NCBI GenBank assembly: GCA_002811645.1
Contig: PDIP01000035.1
Coordinates: forward strand, 94,010-158,009
Direction: 5' to 3'
DNA: 64,000 nt
Origin: Corallochytrium limacisporum
Taxonomy: Eukaryota; Opisthokonta
Shown piece by piece: positions 1 through 10,162 of this stretch. Within the stretch, counting starts at the first letter, position 1. Each line of letters opens with the position of its first letter. The translations under genes were made by a program, and so were the position numbers. Under the pieces are notes generated by a model. That model saw nothing but the letters and a program-made list of their open reading frames with translations. It was not told where the DNA came from and ran no database searches.

Positions 1-764
1 CTCCCCCACCACAACGGCTTCTCTCCGTTCTCTTGCGGTTGTGTTACGAACTCCCGGCGCTGTCACACCACCACCGGTCCGGGAGACGGTCAGTTTTTAC
101 AGACAATTGGGGGTTGGGAGGCCGGGGAGTCATGGGACCACCACCCAGGCTACGTTCTGAGTGCCTCCCCTGTTCCGTTCCCCGGCCTGCATAATACCCG
201 GCGTGTGTCTCCCTCCCGCTCCTCCCGTGGTGGATGGCAACAAAGGCATCGCGGTTTTGCACAGTGAGTCGGGTTAGCCTGCCTGGTCGCAAGGACGAGC
301 ATTTTACAACTGCGAGTATTGAGACTGGGAAAGGTAAAGAAGATTTTTTTTGCTACTTTCTGTGTGACTGTGAGAAGCTGTGCACCAGCGGGTAGAGACG
401 GTTGTGCGTCTCGCCTTATCGGGCACTTTCGTACTGCACTGGTTTTGCACTGGCCTGGTTGACGGAGAGCAGCAGTGCGCTGTGAAGGGAGGGGGGGGGG
501 ATGTAGCCGCTGCGAGGGAGGTAGACCGTGCCTTAGTATCGAACAGCAGCAGCGGAGAGTAAGGGCGAGCCCCCCCCCGGGGCGGGGGGGGGTGCTGAAA
601 CTCCCAGCGGTTTTGATGGCACTCCTGGAAGGGGGCTGCTGTTCTGGCAGCGTAAGTCATACGCCCTGAAGGTGGTCAGGCTAACTGGGTAGCGTCACAG
701 GTCGGCCATGAACCCGGCTGTGGATAGAGGTCTAGTTATGCAATGAAACAAGTGACACAACAGC
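1..764. other. Intergenic, no gene seen
   Basis: This stretch lies downstream of the RNF10-like gene. The short open frames here have no recognisable protein features and overlap on both strands. It contains a poly-G run near 489-499 and a C-run/G-run palindrome at 570-592. It may include the 5' flank of a gene beyond the left edge. Confidence 0.6.
570..592. repeat. C-run/G-run palindromic tract
   Basis: Nine C are followed by GGGG, one C and nine G, giving a near-palindromic GC tract able to form a hairpin. It is the first of a recurring class of intergenic tracts in this window (also near 14838, 30651, 45140, 45515 and 63122). Confidence 0.7.
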
Positions 765-2714
765 TTATCCATAACCACCTCGTCCACCGCTAGTGGAGAA
801 GAGAAGGGTGCCTTTCTTGGTCTTCTTCGGGGTCACCTTACCCCAATCGAGACGTTGAGATGGACTCTGACCATCTGCATTCTGGGTGGGGTAGAATTCG
901 TCGTCCTCAGCAGTGCCGGATCCCGTTGAAGCGGAAACAGGCTTTGCCCATCCGCGACTGGTTGGTCGCTTCCACGAGGGAGAGGGTGTCCCATTCCCCT
1001 CTTTGCGGATGGCCTCTGCAAATGAAGATCCTTTGGATGGCAGCGACGGGAATGAGGTAGGAGACGAGCTTTCTGATAGATTTGAAGCCAGTAGAGGGAT
1101 GACTTTGGGTTCTGATTCTGCAGTCTTGGACATGGACGGAAACAGTGTGTCATCAGCCGCATCTAACTTGACGTTTCCGACTTCGCTTAAGGCTGATGGG
1201 ACATTGACTCTAGGTGCTCCATACTGCTCACGATGCTGCTGGTCAACGACCTGGCGACTCTGCTTGTCGAAACGCTTTTCTCGCTTTTGTTTCTTTTGCC
1301 TCGCTTGCTTACGCCTAAGAATTTCCTCTTTGAACTGCAGATAGGTTTCCTTAGAGATGTAACTCCGCAGATCGACTTCGCAGACTTCAAGCTCACTGGC
1401 CAGTGGCACATGGCTTAAAAACTTGTACTTCTTCCGCAGATCTGAAGTCATTGTCATCAATTCCACTTCAAGGACTTTTCCAGTAATCACTTGGGGACAT
1501 TGCGACAAGCTACCATACTCGTGGACAAGGCACTTGATGTTAATGGGATGGAGATATGCATATTGCCCATCCACAGCCTGGAAGAAAAACACTATGTCGG
1601 GCTCATCCCCTTCTGGTTTGGTCGGTGCCGGCACCGCGCCTTGTGTTGGTGATTTTGCATCGCCATCGCTCTTGCTGCCTGATTTCGAGCGCTTAAAGAG
1701 TCGTGTTCCCTCATCCAATGCGCCCCCAAATTCTGAGAGTTGTATCTCCATTTCTTTCAAGTCCTGCTGCGTAAGGGATTGTCCATTAGCCGTAAGAGCG
1801 TTCGCAGGGCGAAGTGATGGAGAGGTATGTGGCGATCCTTGGAGTCTCAATCCTGATGCCAGACGTTCACTCAGGGCTGTTTCTGCTATCGTCTTCTGAC
1901 GTTGATCTACAGCATCCAAGGCCTGCTGGATAAACGGAATCTCATGCACGGATCCGTCGGCCTTTGCGACCTCAAATTGAGTTTCGAGCTCGCCTCTTTC
2001 CCTGTCAAGGATATATTCTTTGATGTCGCTTGCGGACATGAGGTATATCTTATGATATTGTGGATACAATGCATCTGCAGCGTATGCAAAGGTGTCTCGC
2101 ATCTCATCCATGCCGATACACCAGGGGATGATCAGTGTCGACATCTTGTGCCTTGCAATCAGTGTAAAACTAGTTTCGTGCCCGACTGAAATTTTGCCGT
2201 GGAAGCAGAAGCAACACGAGCGGATATCCGTCAGATATATCGAATCGTTACAAAGCGGACACTTTGCCCAATTTTTGTCACTTATCATGAGATAATGAAC
2301 AATGCATGCAAAGCAATACACATGACCGCATTTGGTGATCTTTGCAGCAGTCGGAGGCATGAGACAGATAGGACATGACTGTCCTTCGTTTGCCGCAATC
2401 ATGACCTGTTCCACTTTATCCCAAGACAATGGTATGTCGGGGTCGCCCGTGTGAGGCATTGCATCGTAGTCGTCTCTGACGAAGAACTGACACATGGCCT
2501 GCACATAGTTCTGTTTGTTGAAAGCTTCGCTGCGTTTGTGTTTGTTGCTCCGTCTATAGTTTCCGCCAGATCTGTGGCGCTGGTCTGCATACGAATGATA
2601 CTGAAAGTTCAACACGTTGTCTCCATCTAGGCTCTCACGGGATTTCTGACTCCGGCGACTCTGCCTCGGTGGACCCAAACCATCCTTGCGTTGGTTTTGC
2701 TGGTCTGCCGGCAT
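765..2714 (-). CDS. RING finger E3 ubiquitin ligase, RNF10/Mag2-like
   Basis: This 649-residue protein is probably an E3 ubiquitin ligase of the RNF10 (yeast Mag2) family, which in other organisms ubiquitinates small-subunit ribosomal proteins during ribosome quality control. A C3HC4 RING is visible, with ligands C114, C117, C129, H131, C134, C137, C152 and C155. It contains the family-typical CPICLMPPTAAKITKCGH stretch, and the segment just before it (SWDKVEQV) also fits RNF10. The N terminus is basic and polar, and the C-terminal third is Ser/Pro-rich with a K/R-rich coiled segment near residues 450-490. The first ATG is at 2714 and the frame is a single exon. The assignment rests on the RING and its flanks; the substrate is inferred from the family only. 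Confidence 0.85.
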   Translation of the reverse strand: MPADQQNQRKDGLGPPRQSRRSQKSRESLDGDNVLNFQYHSYADQRHRSGGNYRRSNKHKRSEAFNKQNYVQAMCQFFVRDDYDAMPHTGDPDIPLSWDKVEQVMIAANEGQSCPICLMPPTAAKITKCGHVYCFACIVHYLMISDKNWAKCPLCNDSIYLTDIRSCCFCFHGKISVGHETSFTLIARHKMSTLIIPWCIGMDEMRDTFAYAADALYPQYHKIYLMSASDIKEYILDRERGELETQFEVAKADGSVHEIPFIQQALDAVDQRQKTIAETALSERLASGLRLQGSPHTSPSLRPANALTANGQSLTQQDLKEMEIQLSEFGGALDEGTRLFKRSKSGSKSDGDAKSPTQGAVPAPTKPEGDEPDIVFFFQAVDGQYAYLHPINIKCLVHEYGSLSQCPQVITGKVLEVELMTMTSDLRKKYKFLSHVPLASELEVCEVDLRSYISKETYLQFKEEILRRKQARQKKQKREKRFDKQSRQVVDQQHREQYGAPRVNVPSALSEVGNVKLDAADDTLFPSMSKTAESEPKVIPLLASNLSESSSPTSFPSLPSKGSSFAEAIRKEGNGTPSPSWKRPTSRGWAKPVSASTGSGTAEDDEFYPTQNADGQSPSQRLDWGKVTPKKTKKGTLLFSTSGGRGGYG

Positions 2715-3271
2715 TCTGTTGCTGGTGTATACGTCAATATACCGCTGGAAATCATGACTGATGCTACATTATGCCCGATTCTCTCATCGGCTCGTTCAAC
2801 TAATTCTCAATCAATGTGTTCTCTCCTTGAGCCCGACTAGATCACATAAACTTATATGTGAAGAGAACAAATCACACTGCCAATACACAACGACCAACTA
2901 TCGCAACTGTGTTCGCTCGAGTTTGTTTTGTTCCCATGTTCTCTATTTTGGAACCACCCTTTTTGTCTTCTTCAACCTTCCTTAATCCAAGTACATCGAC
3001 AACTGGACCTCAGTGCACAGCGAATAGACGAAGTCCGCAATCGCTTGTACTACACATTCTCCGTTTACGTTGCGGTGCCCTGCTTGTGTGTAGGCTCCGC
3101 TTCGTTCCAGCCGTGACTTGAGATTTTCAATGCCAGAGTTAGTATTGATAGGTGAGGGCAGTAGAAGGAGAGTCAACGAATTCGACAAAGCTAGGAAACG
3201 GGGGGAACGGAGGGCATATGGTACGTAGGCTTTTTCTACTTCTTTAAATATTGATTCAGTGAGGAGAGGGC

Positions 3272-3847
3272 TTATGATCCCTGGTCTAGGCTGAGAGCCT
3301 CCTTAATGGCCTTCGAGGTTTCATCTTCGGATGTGTGTTCATTGGTGATGGTAATGTCAACTTTGTACCTGTCGAGGCCACATTCAGATGGCATATCATC
3401 CACTCCATTTGTGAAGGTCCAACCACGTCCAATTCGGACTTGTTCGCTCGCAAATACGCGCACAGACGTCATACGCCCACCGAAAGCGGTTTTGAGCCAA
3501 TCCATGTCGCTTTGCCTGCGGGCATCCGAGACAATGACTGTGTCTATTCCTGGCTTGATGGCATCAGCAAGTGCAAGGCGGCAGAAGTAACCGTGATCTT
3601 TGTCCCGCTTTTCTTCGCCCCAGACGATCATGTCCGCCCGGTATCTCTCCTTATATTCGCTGGTTCCTAACAGGCGCTCATAGTCTAGGTTATGCTCAAC
3701 TGCATATGCTTTTTTCAACGGGCCAGACAATCTGACAATGACACAAGAATTACCGAGAATGCCATTCAGGATGTCTGTCACGTAGTCTTTTCCACTCTTC
3801 CGTTTGCCACAGAAGACATATATCCGTTTGACCTCTGGATAGCTCAT
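3272..3847 (-). CDS. PMVK: Phosphomevalonate kinase, animal type (PMVK)
   Basis: This 191-residue enzyme phosphorylates mevalonate 5-phosphate to the diphosphate with ATP, the second kinase step of the mevalonate route to sterols and isoprenoids. The P-loop GKRKSGKD is at residues 14-21. It is followed by RLSGPLKKAYA, the RLLGTSEYKE block, MIVWGEEKR, a VSDARR block and GWTFTNGVDDMPSECGLD, all diagnostic of the animal-type family (PF04275) and found in the same order as in vertebrate PMVK. Length matches the family at about 190 residues. Most fungi use the unrelated GHMP kinase ERG8, so the family choice is notable. The gene is a single exon, divergent from the propeller-like gene across a 460 bp spacer. 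Confidence 0.93.
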   Translation of the reverse strand: MSYPEVKRIYVFCGKRKSGKDYVTDILNGILGNSCVIVRLSGPLKKAYAVEHNLDYERLLGTSEYKERYRADMIVWGEEKRDKDHGYFCRLALADAIKPGIDTVIVSDARRQSDMDWLKTAFGGRMTSVRVFASEQVRIGRGWTFTNGVDDMPSECGLDRYKVDITITNEHTSEDETSKAIKEALSLDQGS

Positions 3848-4086
3848 GTCTTCGCACTTGTGTCAGCTATTAAACTATTACTTTTTCAGTGCTGCCTATC
3901 TGTAGAAATGTGAAGTCTGTTATTAAACCTCACCTGAAGTACTTGTACCTGCCACTACCTTGGTCTCGTGGGACAACGCCGTCACAGCCCCAGCATTCGC
4001 CCAGTCCGAAGTGTCCGTGGGCAAGGGCCGGTCCCCCCCCCTCCAGCCAGCTGGAAAAAGCCAATCTCCCCCCAATTAATCAATAA

Positions 4087-4100
4087 TTTCGGCGCGAAAA
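4087..4100. promoter_or_regulatory. E2F-type site (TTTCGGCGCGAAAA)
   Basis: The sequence contains GGCGCGAAAA, the reverse complement of the E2F consensus TTTTCGCGCC. It lies about 210 bp upstream of the start codon at 4308, in the spacer shared with PMVK. Two close matches occur at 22169 and 23002. Binding is inferred, not shown. Confidence 0.45.
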
Positions 4101-4307
4101 GTTTGAGACCTGGGCATGGCGGTCAATACGGGCTCAGGAATACAGCCAATCGGACGTTTGTCCTGCACCAGGGACTACTCGAAATTTGTGTATTTCAGAT
4201 GTGATGGATTGATTGATAAACACAGTGGTCTCAGCGCATTCTCATACTATGTGTAGTGTGAGAATCTACGAAGAGACTAATTCATACACTATGGTTGTCA
4301 CAGTAAT

Positions 4308-7300
4308 ATGCGGGAAGCACAAATGGAAGTCATAGACCTCCTGGATCATGTGTATCGAAGCGACTCATGCGTCCAAGTTTTATTCGCGAATAAATGGTAT
4401 AGAGATCAGACTTGCATAATTTTCATTTATGAATCCTCTATTCAAGTATACGAATATCCAAGCTTGGACTTGGTGGCTGAAGTGTTGCATGAGATTCGTA
4501 CACCTTTAGCTGCTGTGCTGATTGATACAGCAACTGGCACGGTCACGGCACAAAGATCACGCCGTCTTGCACTGATTTCGGATGAGCACCTTATGATCTG
4601 GGAGCAAGTAGCGACGGGTACCCTACAATTGTATACTTACTACCAACTGGGCAGGACGATTGACTGGTGTTTCAGTATAAACACGGCGGCCATTGTGTCC
4701 CGTCCAGAGAGCGAGAATTTGATCTTCTTGGTCTCCGACGGATCAGTCCAATTTGCTATTCTTCGTCTGTCCTTGAAAAGCAATAGTGTCTTTGAAATAA
4801 TCCGTGGCCCTACCGATGAACAGGTTGGAGGCGGATGCCCAACTAGTCCTATGAAATGGGATCTAATGCTGACATCCTACACTCAAAATGTGGCTGTCCT
4901 CGGAGTAGTTAGCCTGGGTCCGTGCGTAGTTGAACTATTTCAAGTCGTTGTGGACTTAAATGTTGATGCAACAGTGATACCTGCATCTCCTGACCCACGC
5001 AGTCGTCCTCTTGGGATCCTGGAATCCGTGTCCTTCCACCAGGACTTGGCTCCTGCAGTCATCAACTTTGAAGACACAGTTCAGGTGTTTGTAGCTGGGG
5101 GGTCAACATTTTTGCTATGCAGGACACCAAAGCAAAGCCCTATGGCGACGTTCAAGAGGCGGAAAACTTCGGCACGATCTTGTGGCAGGTTTGGACACTT
5201 GCCTTACTCCCTTAGTGGGCCCAGCTTGACGGACCTGCGGCCCATCACTGGTTTCTTCCGACTCCTGGGGGAGGAAGTATGCATTATTGCGACCGGTGTC
5301 ACTGACTGCCTGGTTCTCGTCAAGTTCATTGTAAAATATGTTGGCCAGTCTTCCTTCCTACAGGAAGCGCATAGATGGCACGTACAAGATTCATTTCTTA
5401 GAACGTCGTTAGAAACTACCACTGCTGAACGTGGACAAGAACACCTGCGCGAAGCAGTGGTCGATGGGAAGGGTAATGTGATCTTGCTTACCGGTGTCAA
5501 CGAGGTGTCTGTTTTAGTATTACATGAGGGGATGACAGTTCTGGAAGATTCGCCAAAATTACTTCCATATGCACCTCATCCAGGACCCTTTGCTCTTGTG
5601 ACATGTCACATTGACGAGGGATCCAAGAAGCCAAGATTAGGTTGTCCACAGAAGGCTGTCATAGCTGTGGAAGGACAAGACTGTGTTTTTCTTGCCAAAT
5701 CTGCAGCGTTCACCGTGGAGATGGAATGGATTGATGCATCTTGCGCCGCAGTGAAAAGCATGTGGACATTTCCAACATCAAACTTTTCCGGTCTTCTTCT
5801 GTCGTTCCATGGAGGCACTAGAGTATTCAATATTGTGCCCGAAAATAATGCTGCGGGCAGCATTGCGGATGTTCTTCACTTCTCAAATGATCAACTGGGC
5901 CTGGGGTTTAGTCGAAACGTTGAAACACTTTGGGCTGGAGCGCTCGCCACGGACATCATTTGTCAAGTGACTCAGCGAAGCATACAAATGGTACAGTTGG
6001 CACAAAATAGTATAGATGAAGAAGGCCTCAGCGCACAAAATTTCCTGCCGTATACACTTCAAGATGCAGAACGCATCTTTCTCGCCTCTGGTGATCATTC
6101 AGACATTCATCGAGAAGGGCTTGCCATCATTCTGGTTGCTTCATCGGGGACACCCAAGATGATCGCTGTCCGGCCCCCCTCTGTGGGTCAGCTTGTTCCG
6201 GTGGTCACTCCAATCCACATCCCGTTATCCATTGTGCATCGTCTCCCCAAAATTAGCTGCATGTCCATTGTGACTGGAAACAGTCACACTACTGTTTATC
6301 TTGCATCGTACGATAGAGAGATCATGCGTCTCAAAATCAACCCCTCAACCGACACTGCCGAAAAATTTTGCATCTGGCGTGTACAAGGTGTACCGAACAG
6401 CCTAAAACCGTTTATCCGCAAAGGTGCAGAGAAACAAGAAGACAATGTGATGATAGGATTCAGGGATGGGAGAGTGGACACCTTCAGATTCAGATGTGAG
6501 CAATACGAAGACCGTAACAATTTTGACATGATCTCTGAGCCATGCGGATGTCCGGTCGCACATAACACTCATGTGATCGGAAAGGGTCCGGTGACCCTTG
6601 TGAGAGCCCCCATGGGTCCAATTTTGGCAATTAGTGATGACACGTATCTGATCCCAGAGCCCGAATCAACCATCTGGATTCAAACTAGGATACAGACAAT
6701 GCGTGTCTGCGCCGTTCTGTCTAGTGAACACAAGTTGTATCCTAATGGTTTCATATCCGTTGACGTGGACGGAAAATTGCGTTTGCGAAGGATCCAAACT
6801 CATTCCCTATGGCAAAAGATACCGCTGTGGAACCTGACGAAATCCCAAACTCTTAGTGCGCATTTGCAAAGTTGTAGTACCGTCGCCAACGAATACTCAT
6901 ATGTCACATTAACGCTCCCAGATAGCATGAACTTAGGCCACCACAAAAGCCAACCGGGGGAATATAAGATCGGCCACGACGCAGACGAAAATTGTCAGTA
7001 CATTGAGCAAATCGGGTCCAGTACAGAGCATATCCATGAAGGCACTGGTATTGACTCAGAACAGTTCAAAGTCTCTGAACACGAGAGGCTGATTGTAGAT
7101 AAGAGTCAAATCTATTGTCACAGGAAAAAGATCGTGTCGCTTCCAATGGCGCAATTTCTGACCAGTCTTCAAAACGAGGTTGTACGTAGTTCAAGATTGT
7201 GGGCCTTACGAATACGATCCTTCTACAGAATTGCTTTGGAACCACCCGTCGATCGCCCATTGTTTGTCTCTGCCCTGCTCCACTTTGTCTGGGAGATGGA

Positions 7301-7463
7301 TCACGTACATCAATACCTATTGATGCACAAGGCCCTGTCGGCAATGCCGAAGGAATGCAGACAGACAATCCAGCGGATCCCTTTCGCTGAGTTGGTCACT
7401 GAAGTCTATTTAACCCTTCAGCATAGTCCTGATTCAGCAACTGGTCAGGACCAAGCTCAATAA
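4308..7463 (+). CDS. Large protein, possibly DDB1/CPSF_A-MMS1 propeller family
   Basis: This is an intact 1051-residue single-exon protein without signal peptide or membrane spans. The sequence is beta-rich, with many short hydrophobic strands separated by polar turns, as in multi-propeller proteins. It ends with a helical segment of about 90 residues. This resembles the DDB1/CPSF160/SF3B3/Mms1 superfamily (MMS1_N plus CPSF_A, usually 1100-1400 residues), but I see no decisive motif and similarity is weak. If the family is right, a role as a cullin-ligase adaptor or in RNA processing or DNA repair would be possible. The upstream E2F-like site at 4087 would suit a replication or repair gene. 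Its stop codon is 45 bp from the converging stop of the phosphoserine aminotransferase gene. I am sure it is a gene and unsure of its family. Confidence 0.55.
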   Translation: MREAQMEVIDLLDHVYRSDSCVQVLFANKWYRDQTCIIFIYESSIQVYEYPSLDLVAEVLHEIRTPLAAVLIDTATGTVTAQRSRRLALISDEHLMIWEQVATGTLQLYTYYQLGRTIDWCFSINTAAIVSRPESENLIFLVSDGSVQFAILRLSLKSNSVFEIIRGPTDEQVGGGCPTSPMKWDLMLTSYTQNVAVLGVVSLGPCVVELFQVVVDLNVDATVIPASPDPRSRPLGILESVSFHQDLAPAVINFEDTVQVFVAGGSTFLLCRTPKQSPMATFKRRKTSARSCGRFGHLPYSLSGPSLTDLRPITGFFRLLGEEVCIIATGVTDCLVLVKFIVKYVGQSSFLQEAHRWHVQDSFLRTSLETTTAERGQEHLREAVVDGKGNVILLTGVNEVSVLVLHEGMTVLEDSPKLLPYAPHPGPFALVTCHIDEGSKKPRLGCPQKAVIAVEGQDCVFLAKSAAFTVEMEWIDASCAAVKSMWTFPTSNFSGLLLSFHGGTRVFNIVPENNAAGSIADVLHFSNDQLGLGFSRNVETLWAGALATDIICQVTQRSIQMVQLAQNSIDEEGLSAQNFLPYTLQDAERIFLASGDHSDIHREGLAIILVASSGTPKMIAVRPPSVGQLVPVVTPIHIPLSIVHRLPKISCMSIVTGNSHTTVYLASYDREIMRLKINPSTDTAEKFCIWRVQGVPNSLKPFIRKGAEKQEDNVMIGFRDGRVDTFRFRCEQYEDRNNFDMISEPCGCPVAHNTHVIGKGPVTLVRAPMGPILAISDDTYLIPEPESTIWIQTRIQTMRVCAVLSSEHKLYPNGFISVDVDGKLRLRRIQTHSLWQKIPLWNLTKSQTLSAHLQSCSTVANEYSYVTLTLPDSMNLGHHKSQPGEYKIGHDADENCQYIEQIGSSTEHIHEGTGIDSEQFKVSEHERLIVDKSQIYCHRKKIVSLPMAQFLTSLQNEVVRSSRLWALRIRSFYRIALEPPVDRPLFVSALLHFVWEMDHVHQYLLMHKALSAMPKECRQTIQRIPFAELVTEVYLTLQHSPDSATGQDQAQ

Positions 7464-7508
7464 TACACTTCGAGGAATGTTATAAAGTGGACATGTTTGA
7501 TGTAGGTC

Positions 7509-8606
7509 CTATGGGTTATCAGCCATGAATTTCTTCATGAAAGCAATCAAAGTATTGACCTGGTCCAGGCTGACCGCATTGTATATAGATGCACGAATAC
7601 CACCTACAGACCGATGACCTTTGAGCTGCACCATACCTGCCACCTGAGCCTCCTTCAGGAACTTGGCCTCAAGATCAGCGTCGTTCTTGACCCGGAAAGG
7701 AACATTCATCCACGAACGAGAAGCCTTCTCGACAGGGGCGACGTAGAATCCGTTGGAGTTGTCGATAAGCTCGTACAGAGCTTCTGCCTTCTTCTGGTTG
7801 ATCTCACCAATCTTCTCCAGACCGCCATTCTTTTTCAGCCACTTGAACACGAGACCACTCACGTAGATAGCCCAGCAGGGGGGAGTGTTGAAAAGACTGC
7901 TGTTGTCGGCCTGGATCTTGTAATTCAACATGTCTGGAGTAATCGGCAGAGCCTTGCCCAGGAAGTCTTCCCGAATGATAATGATGGTGACACCAGAAGG
8001 CCCGATATTCTTCTGGGCACCTCCGTAGATGCAAGCAAATTTAGAGACGTCAATGGGACGGCTCAAGAAGGTAGAGCTTACGTCGGCAATGAGGGGGACG
8101 CCGTTGGTCTCTGGGATGTATGGGAATTCAACACCATAGACAGTTTCGTTCATGCAGTAGTAGACATATGCAGCCTCAGGGTCGAGCTTCCAGGTGGAAG
8201 GTTCAGGAATACGGTTGAATGCATCAAGTTTGGGTTGAATGACCTCGTTGACCTCACAGTACTTCTTGGCCTCTGCAACAGCCTTTTTGGACCAGTTACC
8301 GGTGATGATGTAGTCTGCCTTCTTCTTTTCTCCCAGGAAGTTCATGGGAATGCTGGCAAAGTGAGTAGTTGCACCACCCTGCAAGAACAGAACTTTATAG
8401 TTGTCTGGAATGTTGAGCAAGTCACGCAGATCTTGCTCGGCTTCGCTGTGGATTTGGGAGTACTCCTTACCGCGATGACTCATCTCCATCACCGACATAC
8501 CGCAGCCCTTATAGCTGACCAGATCCTCCTGGGCCTCCTTGAGAACCTCCAGAGGAAGCTGGGCAGGACCAGCGGAGAAATTGATCACACGATTTTCTGC
8601 AGGCAT
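7509..8606 (-). CDS. SER1: Phosphoserine aminotransferase (SerC/PSAT1/SER1)
   Basis: This PLP enzyme converts 3-phosphohydroxypyruvate and glutamate to phosphoserine and 2-oxoglutarate, the second step of serine biosynthesis. The 365 residues align end to end with PSAT1. Matching blocks are NFSAGPAQLP at the start, GMSVMEMSHR, VLFLQGGATT, the PLP-lysine block GGAQKNIGPSGV (K199) and KGHRSVGGIRASIYNAV near the end. The start at 8606 has A at -3 and begins the conserved domain. An in-frame ATG at 8696 would add 30 residues of unclear value, and no in-frame ATG lies between 8696 and the TTG at 8741. It converges on the propeller-like gene and diverges from RPL30. A 338-codon frame on the opposite strand (7614-8630) is a codon-usage shadow. 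Confidence 0.96.
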   Translation of the reverse strand: MPAENRVINFSAGPAQLPLEVLKEAQEDLVSYKGCGMSVMEMSHRGKEYSQIHSEAEQDLRDLLNIPDNYKVLFLQGGATTHFASIPMNFLGEKKKADYIITGNWSKKAVAEAKKYCEVNEVIQPKLDAFNRIPEPSTWKLDPEAAYVYYCMNETVYGVEFPYIPETNGVPLIADVSSTFLSRPIDVSKFACIYGGAQKNIGPSGVTIIIIREDFLGKALPITPDMLNYKIQADNSSLFNTPPCWAIYVSGLVFKWLKKNGGLEKIGEINQKKAEALYELIDNSNGFYVAPVEKASRSWMNVPFRVKNDADLEAKFLKEAQVAGMVQLKGHRSVGGIRASIYNAVSLDQVNTLIAFMKKFMADNP

Positions 8607-8741
8607 AATGAATTTGTTGAGCGTTGGTAAGCTTTCACACTTCGATTGCGGCTCTGCAATTGGCCTGGAAGAGATGATGCCCTTGAATAGCACCATGCGG
8701 TTGGTGTATGATGATTGGGTCCTAGGTTTCAGATAAACCAA

Positions 8742-10096
8742 GCGTCCATCTACGCGTTACAGCATGATCGCAATCGCGGCATGTGTAGCAGCTCTAGAAA
8801 CGAAGCAGCACTTACATAAACAATGGCATGTAGCACTGCTACCTCCCCGCAGTCCGTGTCCTCCCCCACAGACCCAGCAAGGGTTAACGAGTAAACGACT
8901 CCGCTTAGCCCCCAAAGGCGCACCAACTTCGCAAGTGTTTCAGAATGTCCGCTACTTTTCCGTTATGCTGCTAGGAACTCGTTTGGGCTCCACTACCACT
9001 GATGTCGGCCAGTGCCCCCCGCATGCGCTGACCCATCGGCGCGTATCACACCTCATCCATTCCTTGCCTCTTCCATGGTCAGCACTTTGTGCTAGCTGCC
9101 GTAGGTCTCCACAGACACATTGCAGGGCAATTGGGATGATTGGCAAAACAATTTTGGAGCAAAATTAGGAGGGTTTGGTACATTCTCGAATTGCTGGTAT
9201 TGTATGTACCCCGTCTCTATAATGGGAACGTTCTGCATCCGAATTTTTGTTTCCAAATAAAGTCGCAAAAAAGGACTTTAGAGGGCAACGGTGCGTTGTG
9301 CCTTACCGGTTGACATGCCCGGAGATAGCCTGCGATTTTCAGACCTGTAACCGCTAGAGACGCGGAAATGGCTTTAAAAACTTGTACAATGCGATTGCAA
9401 TGAGTGGTAACGCGTATTGAATGATTCCACGAGCCCAAGTGAACAACATGCCAAGACATTTCGGATGTGCAAGCCGGCCGAGCCCAATGTGCACCTACCC
9501 ACCTGATCCAGCGGGTATGATTGGTTCGTTTTCAGCAAATATCTGCAGCTGTACATGAGGTTTCTTGTCTTGAACGCGTGCAGAGTATTGTGCTTCATTG
9601 ACTATGACCAAACCCTTTGATACAGTCTTCGTGTGTGTACGGCTGGCACAGACAGCAAGCGCGCACCTTCCAGAGATTTCGATGCTCTGTGGAGAACACC
9701 TCACTCACGACTCCACGAGGTTTTTTCGGCACCGGATGGTACTGAAATTCAAGAATTATCCGTATATTAAATAATTCCCGTTGATCCTCAATTTTCACAC
9801 ACAACTTTTGGTGGAACAGAAAAACACACACAAGCATTTTCTGGACAACTGGAATGGGGAGGGAATATTGGTAAATTCGACAGCCCAGAGATGGAGGGGA
9901 GTTGCGTAGTGAATATACTGCTCGCCGCCTGTCGCTTGTACTCTGGTAGTGAAGATCATTGAAACAGTTGTCTGCAGTACACTCTCAACGCAGTAAGTGT
10001 GCGGAACCATCGGACTATCCAGATTGAGCACAGACATACCCAATGTCCCATACTTACTACCACATCGGCTACTTCTGTGAACGTATTAAGTTGACC
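8742..10096. other. Divergent spacer, no gene seen
   Basis: This 1.4 kb stretch separates the PSAT and RPL30 5' ends. Only short frames without recognisable features are present. It should contain both promoters, but I see no clear TATA or other element I would defend. Confidence 0.6.
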
Positions 10097-10147
10097 ATGT
10101 CTGTAACACGACTGATCGGCAACGGTAAGTTCAATAGGAATAGCTAA
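10097..10147 (+). promoter_or_regulatory. Upstream ORF or tiny 5' intron before RPL30
   Basis: An ATG at 10097 opens a 16-codon frame that stops with TAA at 10145-10147, just upstream of the RPL30 start. A donor-like GTAAGT lies at 10125 and an acceptor CTACAG ends at 10157. Removing these 33 nt would fuse the ATG at 10097 in frame to RPL30. The alternatives are a regulatory upstream ORF or a 33-nt intron adding 11 residues. It could also simply be untranscribed sequence. Confidence 0.35.
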
Positions 10148-10162
10148 TCAACTACAGTCAAC

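Noticed and set aside
304-660. 118-codon minus frame near the left edge
   Set aside because: Composition is driven by C- and G-runs; overlapping frames occur on the other strand and no domain is visible.
7614-8630. 338-codon open frame on the + strand
   Set aside because: It lies wholly antisense to the well-supported phosphoserine aminotransferase gene and has no recognisable domain; it arises from codon usage of that gene.
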